This document shows, one piece after another, positions 49,987 to 59,098 of a stretch of 64,000 nucleotides of DNA. Position 1 is the stretch's first letter, and the number at the start of each line of letters is the position of its first letter. The position numbers were made by a program, and so were the translations under genes. The stretch covers positions 558,001 to 622,000 of the forward strand of contig NZ_JBIQVZ010000001.1 in assembly GCF_044335535.1 (NCBI RefSeq), read 5' to 3'. This DNA comes from Mariniflexile sp044335535. Its GTDB lineage: Bacteria > Bacteroidota > Bacteroidia > Flavobacteriales > Flavobacteriaceae. A model generated the notes under the pieces. The model did not search any database and was not told where the DNA came from. It saw nothing but the letters and a program-made list of their open reading frames with translations.

Positions 49987-51195
49987 TTAATACTCATTGT
50001 ATTCACCAGCACCAATATTAAAGGTTAACGAGAAACGCAAAGTACTGTCTAAAGGACTTTGCACTTTTGATGCTGAAAACAAGTATGCCAAGTCTATATT
50101 TACCACGTTAGCTTTAAAGCCAGCGCCTAGTGTGAAAAATTTTCTAGCACCTTTTTCTTCACTTTCGTTAAAATAGCCTGTTCTAAAAGCAAATGAATCT
50201 TGATATACATATTCAGCTCCTAAAGACCATGTGAATTCTTTTAACTCTTCACTAAAACCATCGGGTGCATCACCAAACGATTGGAACATGCCCGATAAAA
50301 AACCTATATTCGGGTCTTTACCTTTATAAATAACAACTTCTTCTGTACCTTCATCATATTCTCCATCTTCATCTGAATCAACAAAACCATAAATAGGAGG
50401 TGTTGGCACTAATAACTTTGTAACCTCGGCAGTTACTGCTACTTTATTATATTGATCAAATATAAAATCGAATCCTGCTCCTAAACGCAAGTTGGTAGGC
50501 AGAAAGTTTTCTTCACCACCTTCATCATATTTAAATTTTGGCCCAATATTTTGAAGTGCAAAACCCATTCTCCAACGTCCATTAAAATCGGCATAAGCTT
50601 CTTCTTCACTTTGATAGTAACCTGAAATATCAACACCAAAGGAACTGGCTGCACTAGCGTCACTATTTTCATCATAATTAAGTCTTAAATCAGAAAGTAA
50701 ATATCTCATAGCAACAGACATAGCAAACTGGTCGGATAATCTTAAAGCATAAGAAACATCTAACGATAACTCATTTGGTTTTACTGTTTCAAGAACGTTT
50801 CCAGAAATATCAGTAAGCTCGATATCTCCCAAGCCAAAGTATTTAAAACTTGCAGCAAACGCACTACGCTCATCTAAACGATTAAAATAAGTCAAATAAC
50901 CTACTCCAATATCATTGACTAATTTTTTTAAATATGGCGTATAACTTAAAGAAATGCCTGATTTTGTTTCGGAAAATACATATTTTGATGAATTCCATTG
51001 TTGTGAAAACGCATCAACAGAGGTAGCAACCCCCATATCGCCCATACCTGCAGCTCTAGCATCTGGTGCAATTAATGTAAATGGCATTCCTGTGGTGATA
51101 ACTCTTCTATCCTGATTTGGTAACGGAATAACTTCTTGCGCACTTGCTTTTAACACAAAAACAAAGGCGATTAATAGTAATAGTTGGTTCTTCAT
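49987..51195 (-). CDS. porV: type IX secretion system outer membrane protein PorV
   Basis: 402 aa FadL-like barrel with a signal peptide (about residues 1-19, ending ASAQ). The segment MPFTLIAPDARAAGMGDMGV and VDAFSQQWNSSKYVF is characteristic of PorV. PorV collects T9SS cargo from the SprA translocon and passes it to the PorU sortase. porU lies directly upstream on the same strand and gldJ diverges beyond it, as in Flavobacterium. A TATATTTG box (51213-51220) lies 18 nt before the start, and a MITE separates it from porU. Confidence 0.93.
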   Translation of the reverse strand: MKNQLLLLIAFVFVLKASAQEVIPLPNQDRRVITTGMPFTLIAPDARAAGMGDMGVATSVDAFSQQWNSSKYVFSETKSGISLSYTPYLKKLVNDIGVGYLTYFNRLDERSAFAASFKYFGLGDIELTDISGNVLETVKPNELSLDVSYALRLSDQFAMSVAMRYLLSDLRLNYDENSDASAASSFGVDISGYYQSEEEAYADFNGRWRMGFALQNIGPKFKYDEGGEENFLPTNLRLGAGFDFIFDQYNKVAVTAEVTKLLVPTPPIYGFVDSDEDGEYDEGTEEVVIYKGKDPNIGFLSGMFQSFGDAPDGFSEELKEFTWSLGAEYVYQDSFAFRTGYFNESEEKGARKFFTLGAGFKANVVNIDLAYLFSASKVQSPLDSTLRFSLTFNIGAGEYNEY

Positions 51196-51212
51196 GAATT
51201 AATTTTATTTGA

Positions 51213-51220
51213 CAAATATA
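51213..51220 (-). promoter_or_regulatory. -7 box (TATATTTG) upstream of porV
   Basis: Minus-strand TATATTTG fits TAnnTTTG and lies between porV and the MITE, so porV could be transcribed separately from porU. Confidence 0.4.
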
Positions 51221-51233
51221 AATGTTTATTATT

Positions 51234-51393
51234 GAACTCATTTAAACTTTTTCAATTGGCTAAAAAATTGCCCTTTTGCACCCATTCTTCATCTTCTTTT
51301 CCTTCCGTAGCCCTGCTATGCAACTCAAAAAAGCCTTCAAATGGACACAAAATGAATAATTTTCGCTTCAATCCAAAAAATCTAAATGGGTTC
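51234..51393 (-). mobile_element. 160-bp MITE, copy between porV and porU
   Basis: In minus orientation it begins GAACCCATTTAGATTTTTTG and ends AAAAAGTTTAAATGAGTTC. It is the same length (160 bp) as the copy at 58631 and shares a core of 35 bp with one mismatch (51299-51333). Its edge includes the first two bases of the porU TGA stop. A short accidental ORF crosses it on the plus strand. No protein is encoded. Confidence 0.75.
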
Positions 51394-54300
51394 ATAGTAT
51401 TACAAGTTTCTCTATTTTTTCTACTTTTTTATTGAGGAGTTCGGACTGGACTGTTAGCTTATAAATATAAACGCCTTTACCAATTCTATCTCCAAAATCG
51501 TCTCTACCGTCCCAAACAAGATCTCTTGACAATGAACTGTTGGTTATGGCTCCACCAGACGTTTGCCCGTTTAAGGTTCTTACCAACTTACCTGAGACGG
51601 TGAATATCTGTATAGAAACGTTTAAAGGTGCTGAACTATTGTGATTAAACCAAAATTCGGTATAATTTACAAACGGGTTTGGGTAATTAAGTACGTTATT
51701 TATTTGTAAAACTTCATCTTTATCATACACAACAAATTGAATTTCAGCTATTGATGAATTATTATACACATCCCAAGCTTTAAGTGTTAATGTATGAAGA
51801 CCTGGCTCTAAATCCCGAAACGGAAAACTAACGACGCCTTTTTGATAATCGTCAACTTCGGTTTGGTAATAATCGTTTAAAATTATTGGGTTTGTCTCAT
51901 CGCCATCAATAATGGCTACAATATCGTGCCCAATACCACTTGCCGTATTAATACCGTTTGCATCTTCTAACTTTGCTAATAACGTGGGTGATTCGTTGGT
52001 TATACCACCAGATACAAAGTTTTCATCGTTCATGTAAAGAACAATTACAGGTCCTATATTGTCTTCTTCAGCATTGCTATTCAATCCGCCAATTTTAACA
52101 GTGTTGACGCTTGCACCTGCTTGATCTTCTAACAGGGCATCATTTTTTGAATAAAAACTCACCTTCCCAAAACCAACAGGAATGCTAATATCTTTTGGCA
52201 CCACAAAATCGAATTCAAACAGCCCATTTTTTACCGATGCTTGCCCTCTGAAAATAATTTCGCCAAGGGTTTTAAAATCTAACTTTACCAATTCGCCATT
52301 TAATCGCGTGCCGTCATTTGCCAATGTTTGCCTATCGATATCTTTATCGTAAATGGTTACAGCAAGTGTACCGTTATAATTAGTAAGTAAACTTCCTGAC
52401 AAATCGGTTACCTCACCTGCAAGTTTCACATAACTCAACGCTTTTAAAGTATCGGTTGATTGTCCAATGGGCACATCATTAATTTTTGTAAGTTGAACAT
52501 TAGGCTTAGGAAATGCCAACTTCATGGCGGGGTCGCCAATAAAAAAGATTAATCGATTTTGACTTTGACCTGTTATTGAAGGATTGTTTTTTGTCAACCT
52601 TAAAGCTTCAGCCATTGAAGGATATTCATAATCTTCATAAGTATCGTTATCGCTGTAAGAAAACAAATATTGCCCCAATAAATTATTAAACGAAATGGCA
52701 AAATTCACAAATATTTGCCTTGTTGTGGTAATTAAGCCAATGGCACCTGCTTGTTTGTTCCAATAAGTAAACTCGCCAGCCGTTTCTTTATACGGATTAT
52801 CAAACTTTGTAAACTCACAGGTTACTGTTACAAAGCAATTAAATTTGTTGAAATTACGAAATCCTTCTATATCGGTTTTTAACAAAATACGTTCTTGAGC
52901 CAACCCATCTTCTCCGCCATGACCAAAATAATTAACCACAAGCGCACCATTATCAATAGCATTTACCAGCTCATTAGTTACTTGTGGATATCTATTACCA
53001 CCAGCAGATGTTTCTTGTTTGTAAGCATCTGAATGGATTTTAACCACATTCATAAATGGCTTATTCTGCGTAACCAAATTACCTACATTATCAGTAGTTT
53101 CTTGCAATATTCCTTCCCAATCTTGATCAACATCATCAGAAACCACTACAAAATTATTCCGCCAGCTGCCAAAAGACTCTTTACTGTAATACAATTCTAT
53201 TTTATCAACTAATTCTTTGGCACGTTGTGGGGTGTCGGTCAAAATTCTACCAACAGCTATATCTAACTTATCGTTTGTTGACATAGTACCTTCATTGGCA
53301 TCCATCATGCCATAAAAGTCATCAGACACAAAAGAACTTGTTAAATTAAAACTACTATAAGAGTGCCATGAAGGCACTATGTTGGTGTTGTTGGGTACTC
53401 TGTTTTTATAATCGAAAGAGCCATCACCAAATAAGCACAGGTATTTTATTTTTTTCTCTGGAGCACTGGCATTATCGTAAACATATTTAACTAAATTCCG
53501 AATAGCTCCAACATCTTGATTGCCTGTGCTAAACTCATTATAAATGTCGTCTAGCCCAAAAACTTTCACATTTAAATTGTATTGATTCCTATTTATCTGA
53601 GCCAATCGTTCTGCTTGAGCAAGCATATTGTTGGGTGCTACGATAATATAATCGACATCTTGAAACTCTCCTTGACTATTTAAAAACACCGTTCCTTTTA
53701 TGTTTTGATTCGCTATTGTTGTTTTAGAATCGAATTTAGGTTCAAAATAATCTTGCGGAGTCACTGCAACGTAGGTTTTTAAAACACCCATGTTTGCTGT
53801 AAAACTTAAACTTGAAGTCGCCTCGGGATTTAAAAAATTTGACACATTATAAATATCGGTGACATCCCATACTTCAGAAATTTTGGCAGCATTGGATATG
53901 GTATATTGACCGATACCTGACGCCGATGTTACCATACTATTTTTAAACTGAAATTGTTTATCATTAAAATTTAATGCCCGAGTGGCTTCAATAGAAATAT
54001 AGTCTAAATACCCCAATGCACTTGGGTTTCCTTGCTTGTTGTAATTCAGCCCTACCACTATTTTAGAGGTATTTACATTAACCGTATTATTATAAGCAGC
54101 TTCATTTGCCAAACTTGGACTAGACGCACCCGCTATAGATAACGTCGTTATAGATGCCCCATTAACCAACAATTGCATAGATGTTTGTGTCGATGAAGCC
54201 GATGCCACATAAACCTTTAACCTTACTGGTATTGAAGTAACTAAATCCGGAAAATCAAAAGTAAATGTTTTGTTTGTATCAATATCAAAACGGTCTCCAA

Positions 54301-55276
54301 ACCAACGCCTTCCTAAAAAGGCAATGTTATATTGATCAATTTCGTGAAATTTATAATCTTCATACGTATTAATTTCTAAGTTTACAGAACCTGTTGGCTG
54401 TGTAAATGGCTGCATACGTTTCCCTAAGCCCGAACTCACATTAATATAATAGTATGTTTTATCGGTAAAACAATTTATATTGGTGTTGCTTTCTACATTA
54501 TAGCCTTTTGGTCCTTCGGCATAAAACAAAATATAATCTTCATTATTAAAAACGCCATCGGTCTCCCCCACAAACTTGATAGCACTTTCTTCAATGTCAA
54601 ACGGATATGCAACCGCATTGGAATTTGGAATCATGCGTCCTCCATTACCATACAATTTAATGGTTCTTGGATCTACCTCATTCACTTTAACACCCAAACG
54701 TTGTAAAAAACTTTTCGATAATTTAAAAACACCCGTAGTATCTACGTAAAATCGGTACCATTCACCAGTACTTAAAACCGAATTTGTAATGGCATTGCTT
54801 TTACTTATTTTGTTTAATGAAGAAATTCTATTGGTGTTACCACCTACTGTATAATTAATTTGAAAAGACGTTACTTTTTTATAACTCCCGTTTGCTTCTT
54901 TTATAATAGGTGATAATCTAAAAACAGCAAACTGCTTATCTCGTGCTATGGAATTTTTTAAACTGAAAGTTAATTGCGCAGGAATGGTATTAACATCTAA
55001 ATCCTTTAAATCGTTTTTAGAAATAGATACATAAGAAACATTACTAACTGCAATTGAAGATTCGTTTACGGTATTTGAAACAGGCCATTGCGCTACGAAC
55101 TGTAACCCTTCATCAAAACCAAAACTGAAATTTTCTTTATTAAAAGATGGGATTTCTAACGTATAAGTACCGCCAGAGATCTTTTGAGAAGACTCCCAAT
55201 TGATAGTAAACTTTTGTTGTTGCGCAAACACAACAGAACAACTAATGTATAATAGAAGTAAAATTTTCTCTTTCAT
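51392..55276 (-). CDS. porU: type IX secretion system sortase PorU
   Basis: 1294 aa with a signal peptide (about residues 1-18, ending FAQQ). The central C25 (gingipain-like) cysteine-peptidase fold has His786 in VNYFGHGGEDGLAQ and Cys820 in VTVTCEFTKFD. The C-terminal part carries beta domains and a sorting-domain-like end (YPNPFVNYTEFWF, GKGVYIYKLT). PorU cuts the sorting domain from cargo and attaches the mature protein to the surface anchor. Its stop codon touches a MITE. A TATTTTTG box (55340-55347) lies about 64 nt upstream. Confidence 0.95.
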   Translation of the reverse strand: MKEKILLLLYISCSVVFAQQQKFTINWESSQKISGGTYTLEIPSFNKENFSFGFDEGLQFVAQWPVSNTVNESSIAVSNVSYVSISKNDLKDLDVNTIPAQLTFSLKNSIARDKQFAVFRLSPIIKEANGSYKKVTSFQINYTVGGNTNRISSLNKISKSNAITNSVLSTGEWYRFYVDTTGVFKLSKSFLQRLGVKVNEVDPRTIKLYGNGGRMIPNSNAVAYPFDIEESAIKFVGETDGVFNNEDYILFYAEGPKGYNVESNTNINCFTDKTYYYINVSSGLGKRMQPFTQPTGSVNLEINTYEDYKFHEIDQYNIAFLGRRWFGDRFDIDTNKTFTFDFPDLVTSIPVRLKVYVASASSTQTSMQLLVNGASITTLSIAGASSPSLANEAAYNNTVNVNTSKIVVGLNYNKQGNPSALGYLDYISIEATRALNFNDKQFQFKNSMVTSASGIGQYTISNAAKISEVWDVTDIYNVSNFLNPEATSSLSFTANMGVLKTYVAVTPQDYFEPKFDSKTTIANQNIKGTVFLNSQGEFQDVDYIIVAPNNMLAQAERLAQINRNQYNLNVKVFGLDDIYNEFSTGNQDVGAIRNLVKYVYDNASAPEKKIKYLCLFGDGSFDYKNRVPNNTNIVPSWHSYSSFNLTSSFVSDDFYGMMDANEGTMSTNDKLDIAVGRILTDTPQRAKELVDKIELYYSKESFGSWRNNFVVVSDDVDQDWEGILQETTDNVGNLVTQNKPFMNVVKIHSDAYKQETSAGGNRYPQVTNELVNAIDNGALVVNYFGHGGEDGLAQERILLKTDIEGFRNFNKFNCFVTVTCEFTKFDNPYKETAGEFTYWNKQAGAIGLITTTRQIFVNFAISFNNLLGQYLFSYSDNDTYEDYEYPSMAEALRLTKNNPSITGQSQNRLIFFIGDPAMKLAFPKPNVQLTKINDVPIGQSTDTLKALSYVKLAGEVTDLSGSLLTNYNGTLAVTIYDKDIDRQTLANDGTRLNGELVKLDFKTLGEIIFRGQASVKNGLFEFDFVVPKDISIPVGFGKVSFYSKNDALLEDQAGASVNTVKIGGLNSNAEEDNIGPVIVLYMNDENFVSGGITNESPTLLAKLEDANGINTASGIGHDIVAIIDGDETNPIILNDYYQTEVDDYQKGVVSFPFRDLEPGLHTLTLKAWDVYNNSSIAEIQFVVYDKDEVLQINNVLNYPNPFVNYTEFWFNHNSSAPLNVSIQIFTVSGKLVRTLNGQTSGGAITNSSLSRDLVWDGRDDFGDRIGKGVYIYKLTVQSELLNKKVEKIEKLVIL

Positions 55277-55476
55277 TGCTAAAATAACGTTATTAATGTC
55301 GTGTTATTATTAAAAAAATAACAAAATTAAAAACTGAAACAAAAATACAATAATAAATGAGTAAATCATACGTTAATATAACTCAAATGAACGGTGAAAA
55401 ACAGCAAAAACATCGTTGTAATGACTAAAAAATAGGGTGAAATACACTTTTTTTTAGATAAAATGCAGAAAATAGC

Positions 55477-55506
55477 TTGCAGTATTCGGTTTAATTCTTA
55501 TATTGC
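55477..55506 (+). promoter_or_regulatory. promoter of gldJ
   Basis: TTG (55477-55479), 19-bp spacer, TATATTGC (55499-55506), one mismatch from TAnnTTTG. The start codon follows 33 nt later. Confidence 0.5.
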
Positions 55507-55539
55507 AGCACCAAAAATATTATTAGCTTACTTAAACGT

Positions 55540-57234
55540 ATGGATATGAAAAAAGTAGTAGCATTCAAGGTTTTATTAGTTTTAGCATTAACTATAGCTA
55601 CAACTGGTTGTAAAAAATCTTCGAGTTCAAAGAATAGTTCTAGAGCTACCGGATGGCAAATAAACTCCAGAGAGGGTGGTTTTCAGTACAATACTGACTT
55701 TAAAGAACAAGAAACTTCTCCAGGATTGGTATTTGTTGAAGGTGGAACTTTCACAAAAGGTCGCGTTCAGGACGATGTGATGCACGATTGGAACAACACC
55801 CCTAACCAACAACACGTTCAGTCGTTTTACATGGACGAAACAGAGGTCACCAATGCTATGTACATGGAGTATTTAGATTGGATTAAGCGTGTTTACCCAC
55901 CGTCTGATGAAAATTTTAGAGCCATTTATAACGGTGCATTACCAGACACACTTGTTTGGAGAAACCGATTAGGTTACAATGAAGTGATGACAGATAACTA
56001 TTTACGTCACCCAGGCTATGGAGAATATCCTGTAGTTGGTGTAAGCTGGATACAAGCTGTCGAATTTGCTAATTGGAGATCAGACCGTGTTAATGAATAT
56101 AATTTAGAACAAGCAGGCTACTTAAAACGTGATGCTAAAATAGTTGATGTTAATGCCGAATCTACATTCAACACAGACACCTACATAAACGCACCTAGTT
56201 TAACTTACGGAGGCAACGAAGAAATTATTAACCCAGAGCGAGGCAATAAAAGATTTGTTAGAACGGATGCAGACGGTAACGAAAGTAATATCTATGCAAC
56301 CAGAGAAACGGGTCTAATTACACCAAAATATAGACTCCCAACCGAAACTGAGTGGGAATATGCCGCTTTAGGTTTAAGTGAAATTAGAAGTTATAATTTG
56401 TACCGTGGACGTAAAAAATACCCATGGGATGGACAATATACACGTAACGATTCTCGCAAATACCGAGGAGACCAATTGGCTAACTTTAAGCAAGGCAAAG
56501 GTGATTATGGCGGTATTGCAGGATGGTCCGACGATGGTGCAGATATTACAAACAAAGTAAAATCATACGCACCTAACGACTTTGGTTTATATGATATGGC
56601 CGGAAATGTTGCCGAATGGGTAGCCGATGTTTATAGACCAATTATAGATGATGAGTTTAACGATTTCAACTACTACAGAGGTAACGTTTACACAAAAAAT
56701 GCCATCAATGAAGATGGTACCGTAAAAGTAGTAACTGCTGACGATATTGTTTATGATACTTTATCAAACGGTAAAGTAGTTGCTAGAGACTTACCAGGAG
56801 AAATATTACAAGTACCTATTGATGAAAACGAAACTTATTTACGCACCAACTTTGATAAGAGTAACCAAATAAACTTTAGAGATGGTGACAAACGATCTTC
56901 ACGTAATTTTGAAAGTTTCAATGAAGATGATGAGAATGGAAACACTAAAGCTTCCCAAACCAGTAAAATGTATAACTCACCTAAAAATGTTATTAGTAGA
57001 GATTCATTAGGAAATATCATTAGAGAATATGATAAATCCAACACGAGAACTTCTTTAATAAATGATGAAGTTCGAGTTTACAAAGGTGGTTCTTGGAAAG
57101 ACAGAGAGTACTGGTTAGACCCGGCTCAAAGACGCTATTTCCCTCAAGATATGGCTACCGATTATATTGGATTTAGATGTGCCATGTCTCGTGTTGGTTC
57201 AAAATCCAAAGAAAAAAATAAAACAAAGAATTAA
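55540..57234 (+). CDS. gldJ: gliding motility lipoprotein GldJ
   Basis: 564 aa. Lipoprotein signal with lipobox TTGC (Cys about 24). The FGE-sulfatase-like domain is split: VFVEGGTFTKGRV, YMDETEVTNAMYMEYLDWI, LPTETEWEYAALGL, DFGLYDMAGNVAEWVADVYR and later VYKGGSWKDREYWLDPAQRR. GldJ is essential for gliding and T9SS function in Flavobacterium and lies next to porU as here. A second ATG two codons in (55546) is equally plausible. A terminator follows. Confidence 0.95.
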   Translation: MDMKKVVAFKVLLVLALTIATTGCKKSSSSKNSSRATGWQINSREGGFQYNTDFKEQETSPGLVFVEGGTFTKGRVQDDVMHDWNNTPNQQHVQSFYMDETEVTNAMYMEYLDWIKRVYPPSDENFRAIYNGALPDTLVWRNRLGYNEVMTDNYLRHPGYGEYPVVGVSWIQAVEFANWRSDRVNEYNLEQAGYLKRDAKIVDVNAESTFNTDTYINAPSLTYGGNEEIINPERGNKRFVRTDADGNESNIYATRETGLITPKYRLPTETEWEYAALGLSEIRSYNLYRGRKKYPWDGQYTRNDSRKYRGDQLANFKQGKGDYGGIAGWSDDGADITNKVKSYAPNDFGLYDMAGNVAEWVADVYRPIIDDEFNDFNYYRGNVYTKNAINEDGTVKVVTADDIVYDTLSNGKVVARDLPGEILQVPIDENETYLRTNFDKSNQINFRDGDKRSSRNFESFNEDDENGNTKASQTSKMYNSPKNVISRDSLGNIIREYDKSNTRTSLINDEVRVYKGGSWKDREYWLDPAQRRYFPQDMATDYIGFRCAMSRVGSKSKEKNKTKN

Positions 57235-57272
57235 TTTAAACAGTCTCTTATAAATTCTTTTAAATATTACTC

Positions 57273-57302
57273 AAAGTCCTAGCAAATGTTAGGACTTTTT
57301 TA
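57273..57302 (+). terminator. terminator of gldJ
   Basis: AAAGTCCTA (57273-57281) pairs with TAGGACTTT (57290-57298), 9 bp, 8-nt loop, T-tract. Confidence 0.85.
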
Positions 57303-57337
57303 ATACATTTAATTTTATAATTAAAAGCTTTTTACTC

Positions 57338-58618
57338 TTGAAAATTCAACAACTGCACACCTTATTCTTAGAATGTTATTCAGCATGCACAGATACTCGA
57401 AAAATAAAAGAAAATGACATGTTTTTCGCTCTTAAAGGCGATAATTTCAATGGAAACACATATGCCGCACAAGCTATAAATCTTGGTGCAAAATATGTTA
57501 TTATTGACGAACCCGAGTATTATAAAAATACTCAGACCATTCTAGTCGATAACGTGCTTGAAACACTTCAAGAGTTAGCAGCATTTCATCGAACATTTTT
57601 AAACATTCCCATTATAGCACTTACGGGTAGCAATGGCAAAACAACCACCAAAGAACTTATAAACGCTACCCTATCCCAAAAATATAGAACCACTGCAACA
57701 GTTGGCAATTTAAACAACCATATAGGTGTCCCTTTAACGCTACTTTCAATGACCAAAAATACCGAGATTGGTATTGTTGAAATGGGTGCTAATCACTTAA
57801 AAGAAATTGAGTTTTTATGCAACATTGCAAAACCGGATTATGGCTATATTACTAATTTTGGAAAGGCACATTTAGAAGGATTTGGAAGTGTTGAAGGCAT
57901 TATTAAAGGAAAGAGTGAACTTTACAATTTTTTAATTGAAAACAATAAAACCATTTTTGTAAATGGAAACGATGCCATTCAGCTTGAAAAAACCAAACAA
58001 TCAAATGCATATATATTTGGAAACAATGACGATTTTGATATTCAAATCAGTTTTATTGAAGCACAACCAAATGTATGCGTTAGCTATAATAATTTAACCA
58101 TTCAAAGCCATCTAATTGGCGAATACAACTTCAATAACATCGCTGCGGCTATAGCAATTGCTAATTATTTTAAAGTTGAAGATAAAGCCATTAAATCTGC
58201 TATAGAAAACTATATACCCAACAATAACCGTTCTCAAGTTTTATTAAAAGCATCAAATAAAATTATTTTGGATGCCTACAACGCCAATCCAACCAGCATG
58301 CAGGCTGCTTTATTAAACTTTGAAAAACTTAATGACACTTCAAAAATTGCCATTTTAGGCGATATGTTTGAATTGGGACAAGATGCCACAATAGAACATC
58401 AAAACATTGTAGAACTCTTAGAAACCTTAAACTACGACAAGGCCATACTAATAGGTGAGAATTTTTATAAAACCGTAGTCAAATCAAAAAAGATCATTCC
58501 ATTTAAAACCTTCGATGCATTTAAAAATGATTTTGATATCACCCAAGTTAAAAACACAACACTTTTAATAAAAGGGTCGCGAGGCATGGCTTTAGAACGT
58601 ACTTTGGAATTATTATAA
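57338..58618 (+). CDS. murF: UDP-N-acetylmuramoyl-tripeptide-D-alanyl-D-alanine ligase
   Basis: 426 aa Mur ligase that adds D-Ala-D-Ala to the muropeptide precursor. The P-loop ALTGSNGKTTTKELINATL, NLNNHIGVPLTLL, EMGANHLKEIEFLC and the C-terminal LDAYNANPTSMQAAL with GDMFELG are all present. The start codon is TTG (57338-57340). The next ATG would remove the first 26 residues including the family's LHTLF start, so TTG is preferred. It is monocistronic, 103 nt after gldJ. A MITE begins 12 nt after its stop. Confidence 0.95.
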   Translation: MKIQQLHTLFLECYSACTDTRKIKENDMFFALKGDNFNGNTYAAQAINLGAKYVIIDEPEYYKNTQTILVDNVLETLQELAAFHRTFLNIPIIALTGSNGKTTTKELINATLSQKYRTTATVGNLNNHIGVPLTLLSMTKNTEIGIVEMGANHLKEIEFLCNIAKPDYGYITNFGKAHLEGFGSVEGIIKGKSELYNFLIENNKTIFVNGNDAIQLEKTKQSNAYIFGNNDDFDIQISFIEAQPNVCVSYNNLTIQSHLIGEYNFNNIAAAIAIANYFKVEDKAIKSAIENYIPNNNRSQVLLKASNKIILDAYNANPTSMQAALLNFEKLNDTSKIAILGDMFELGQDATIEHQNIVELLETLNYDKAILIGENFYKTVVKSKKIIPFKTFDAFKNDFDITQVKNTTLLIKGSRGMALERTLELL

Positions 58619-58630
58619 CGTTTAGAAAAG

Positions 58631-58790
58631 GAACTCATTTAAAGTTTTTGAAAATAAGTGAAAATTAAGAGGTTTTAGTTTTGTTGAAAACTTTTTTGAG
58701 TTGCATAGCAGTGCTACGGAAGGAAGAAAAGGCAAAAACAGAGCTGAAATCAGCAATTTTTTAGCAAACTGAAAAACTTTAAACGAGTTC
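58631..58790 (+). mobile_element. 160-bp MITE, copy downstream of murF
   Basis: Starts GAACTCATTTAAAGTTTTTG and ends GAAAAACTTTAAACGAGTTC, inverted ends matching at about 18 of 19 positions. The internal core TTTTTTGAGTTGCATAGC and the following palindrome TAGCAGTGCTA (within 58691-58725) are nearly identical to the copy at 51234. No convincing target-site duplication and no coding region. Confidence 0.75.
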
Positions 58791-58809
58791 AAGATATAAA
58801 ACAAAAAGA

Positions 58810-58941
58810 GGCTGCCAAAAAAGTCCTTTAAATTTAATTTGTCAGGTTGAGCTTGCCGAAACCGATATTAATCACCAGTAAGTTAAAATATTTCGACAAA
58901 CTCAATAGGAATATAGAATTAGACTTTTTACAGTCACAGCC
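58810..58941 (+). mobile_element. second MITE-like element with nested inverted repeats
   Basis: Outer ends GGCTGCCAAAAAAGTC and the complement of GACTTTTTACAGTCACAGCC share GGCTG and AAAAAGTC. Inside, TTGAGCTTGCCGAAA (58847-58861) pairs with TTTCGACAAACTCAA (58891-58905) with two mismatches. GGCTG...AAAAAGTC ends recall insertion sequence ends. The rest of 58619-59060 is A+T-rich and non-coding. Confidence 0.45.
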
Positions 58942-59060
58942 ATCAGTTGGGAATTATAAGTAAAAACCAATTTTGAATTGAAGCGAAGCGTAAATCAGCG
59001 AATACCAATTTAAAATAATATTTAATGAGCTAAAGCAATTCACAACAAATAAGGGCGCAT

Positions 59061-59098
59061 AAAAAAAACGCCTCACAGTTGTGAGGCGTTTTTTTTTA
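59061..59098 (-). terminator. terminator of the aromatic amino acid operon
   Basis: CGCCTCAC (59069-59076), loop AGTT, GTGAGGCG (59081-59088), flanked by long A- and T-tracts and touching the stop codon of the DAHP synthase gene. Confidence 0.88.

Noticed and set aside
51184..51435. Open frame on the plus strand covering the porV-porU gap, with a similar frame at 58622-58804 on the minus strand
   Set aside because: The two translated products look alike, but only because both lie in copies of the same 160-bp MITE. Frames, ends and starts do not match a protein family.
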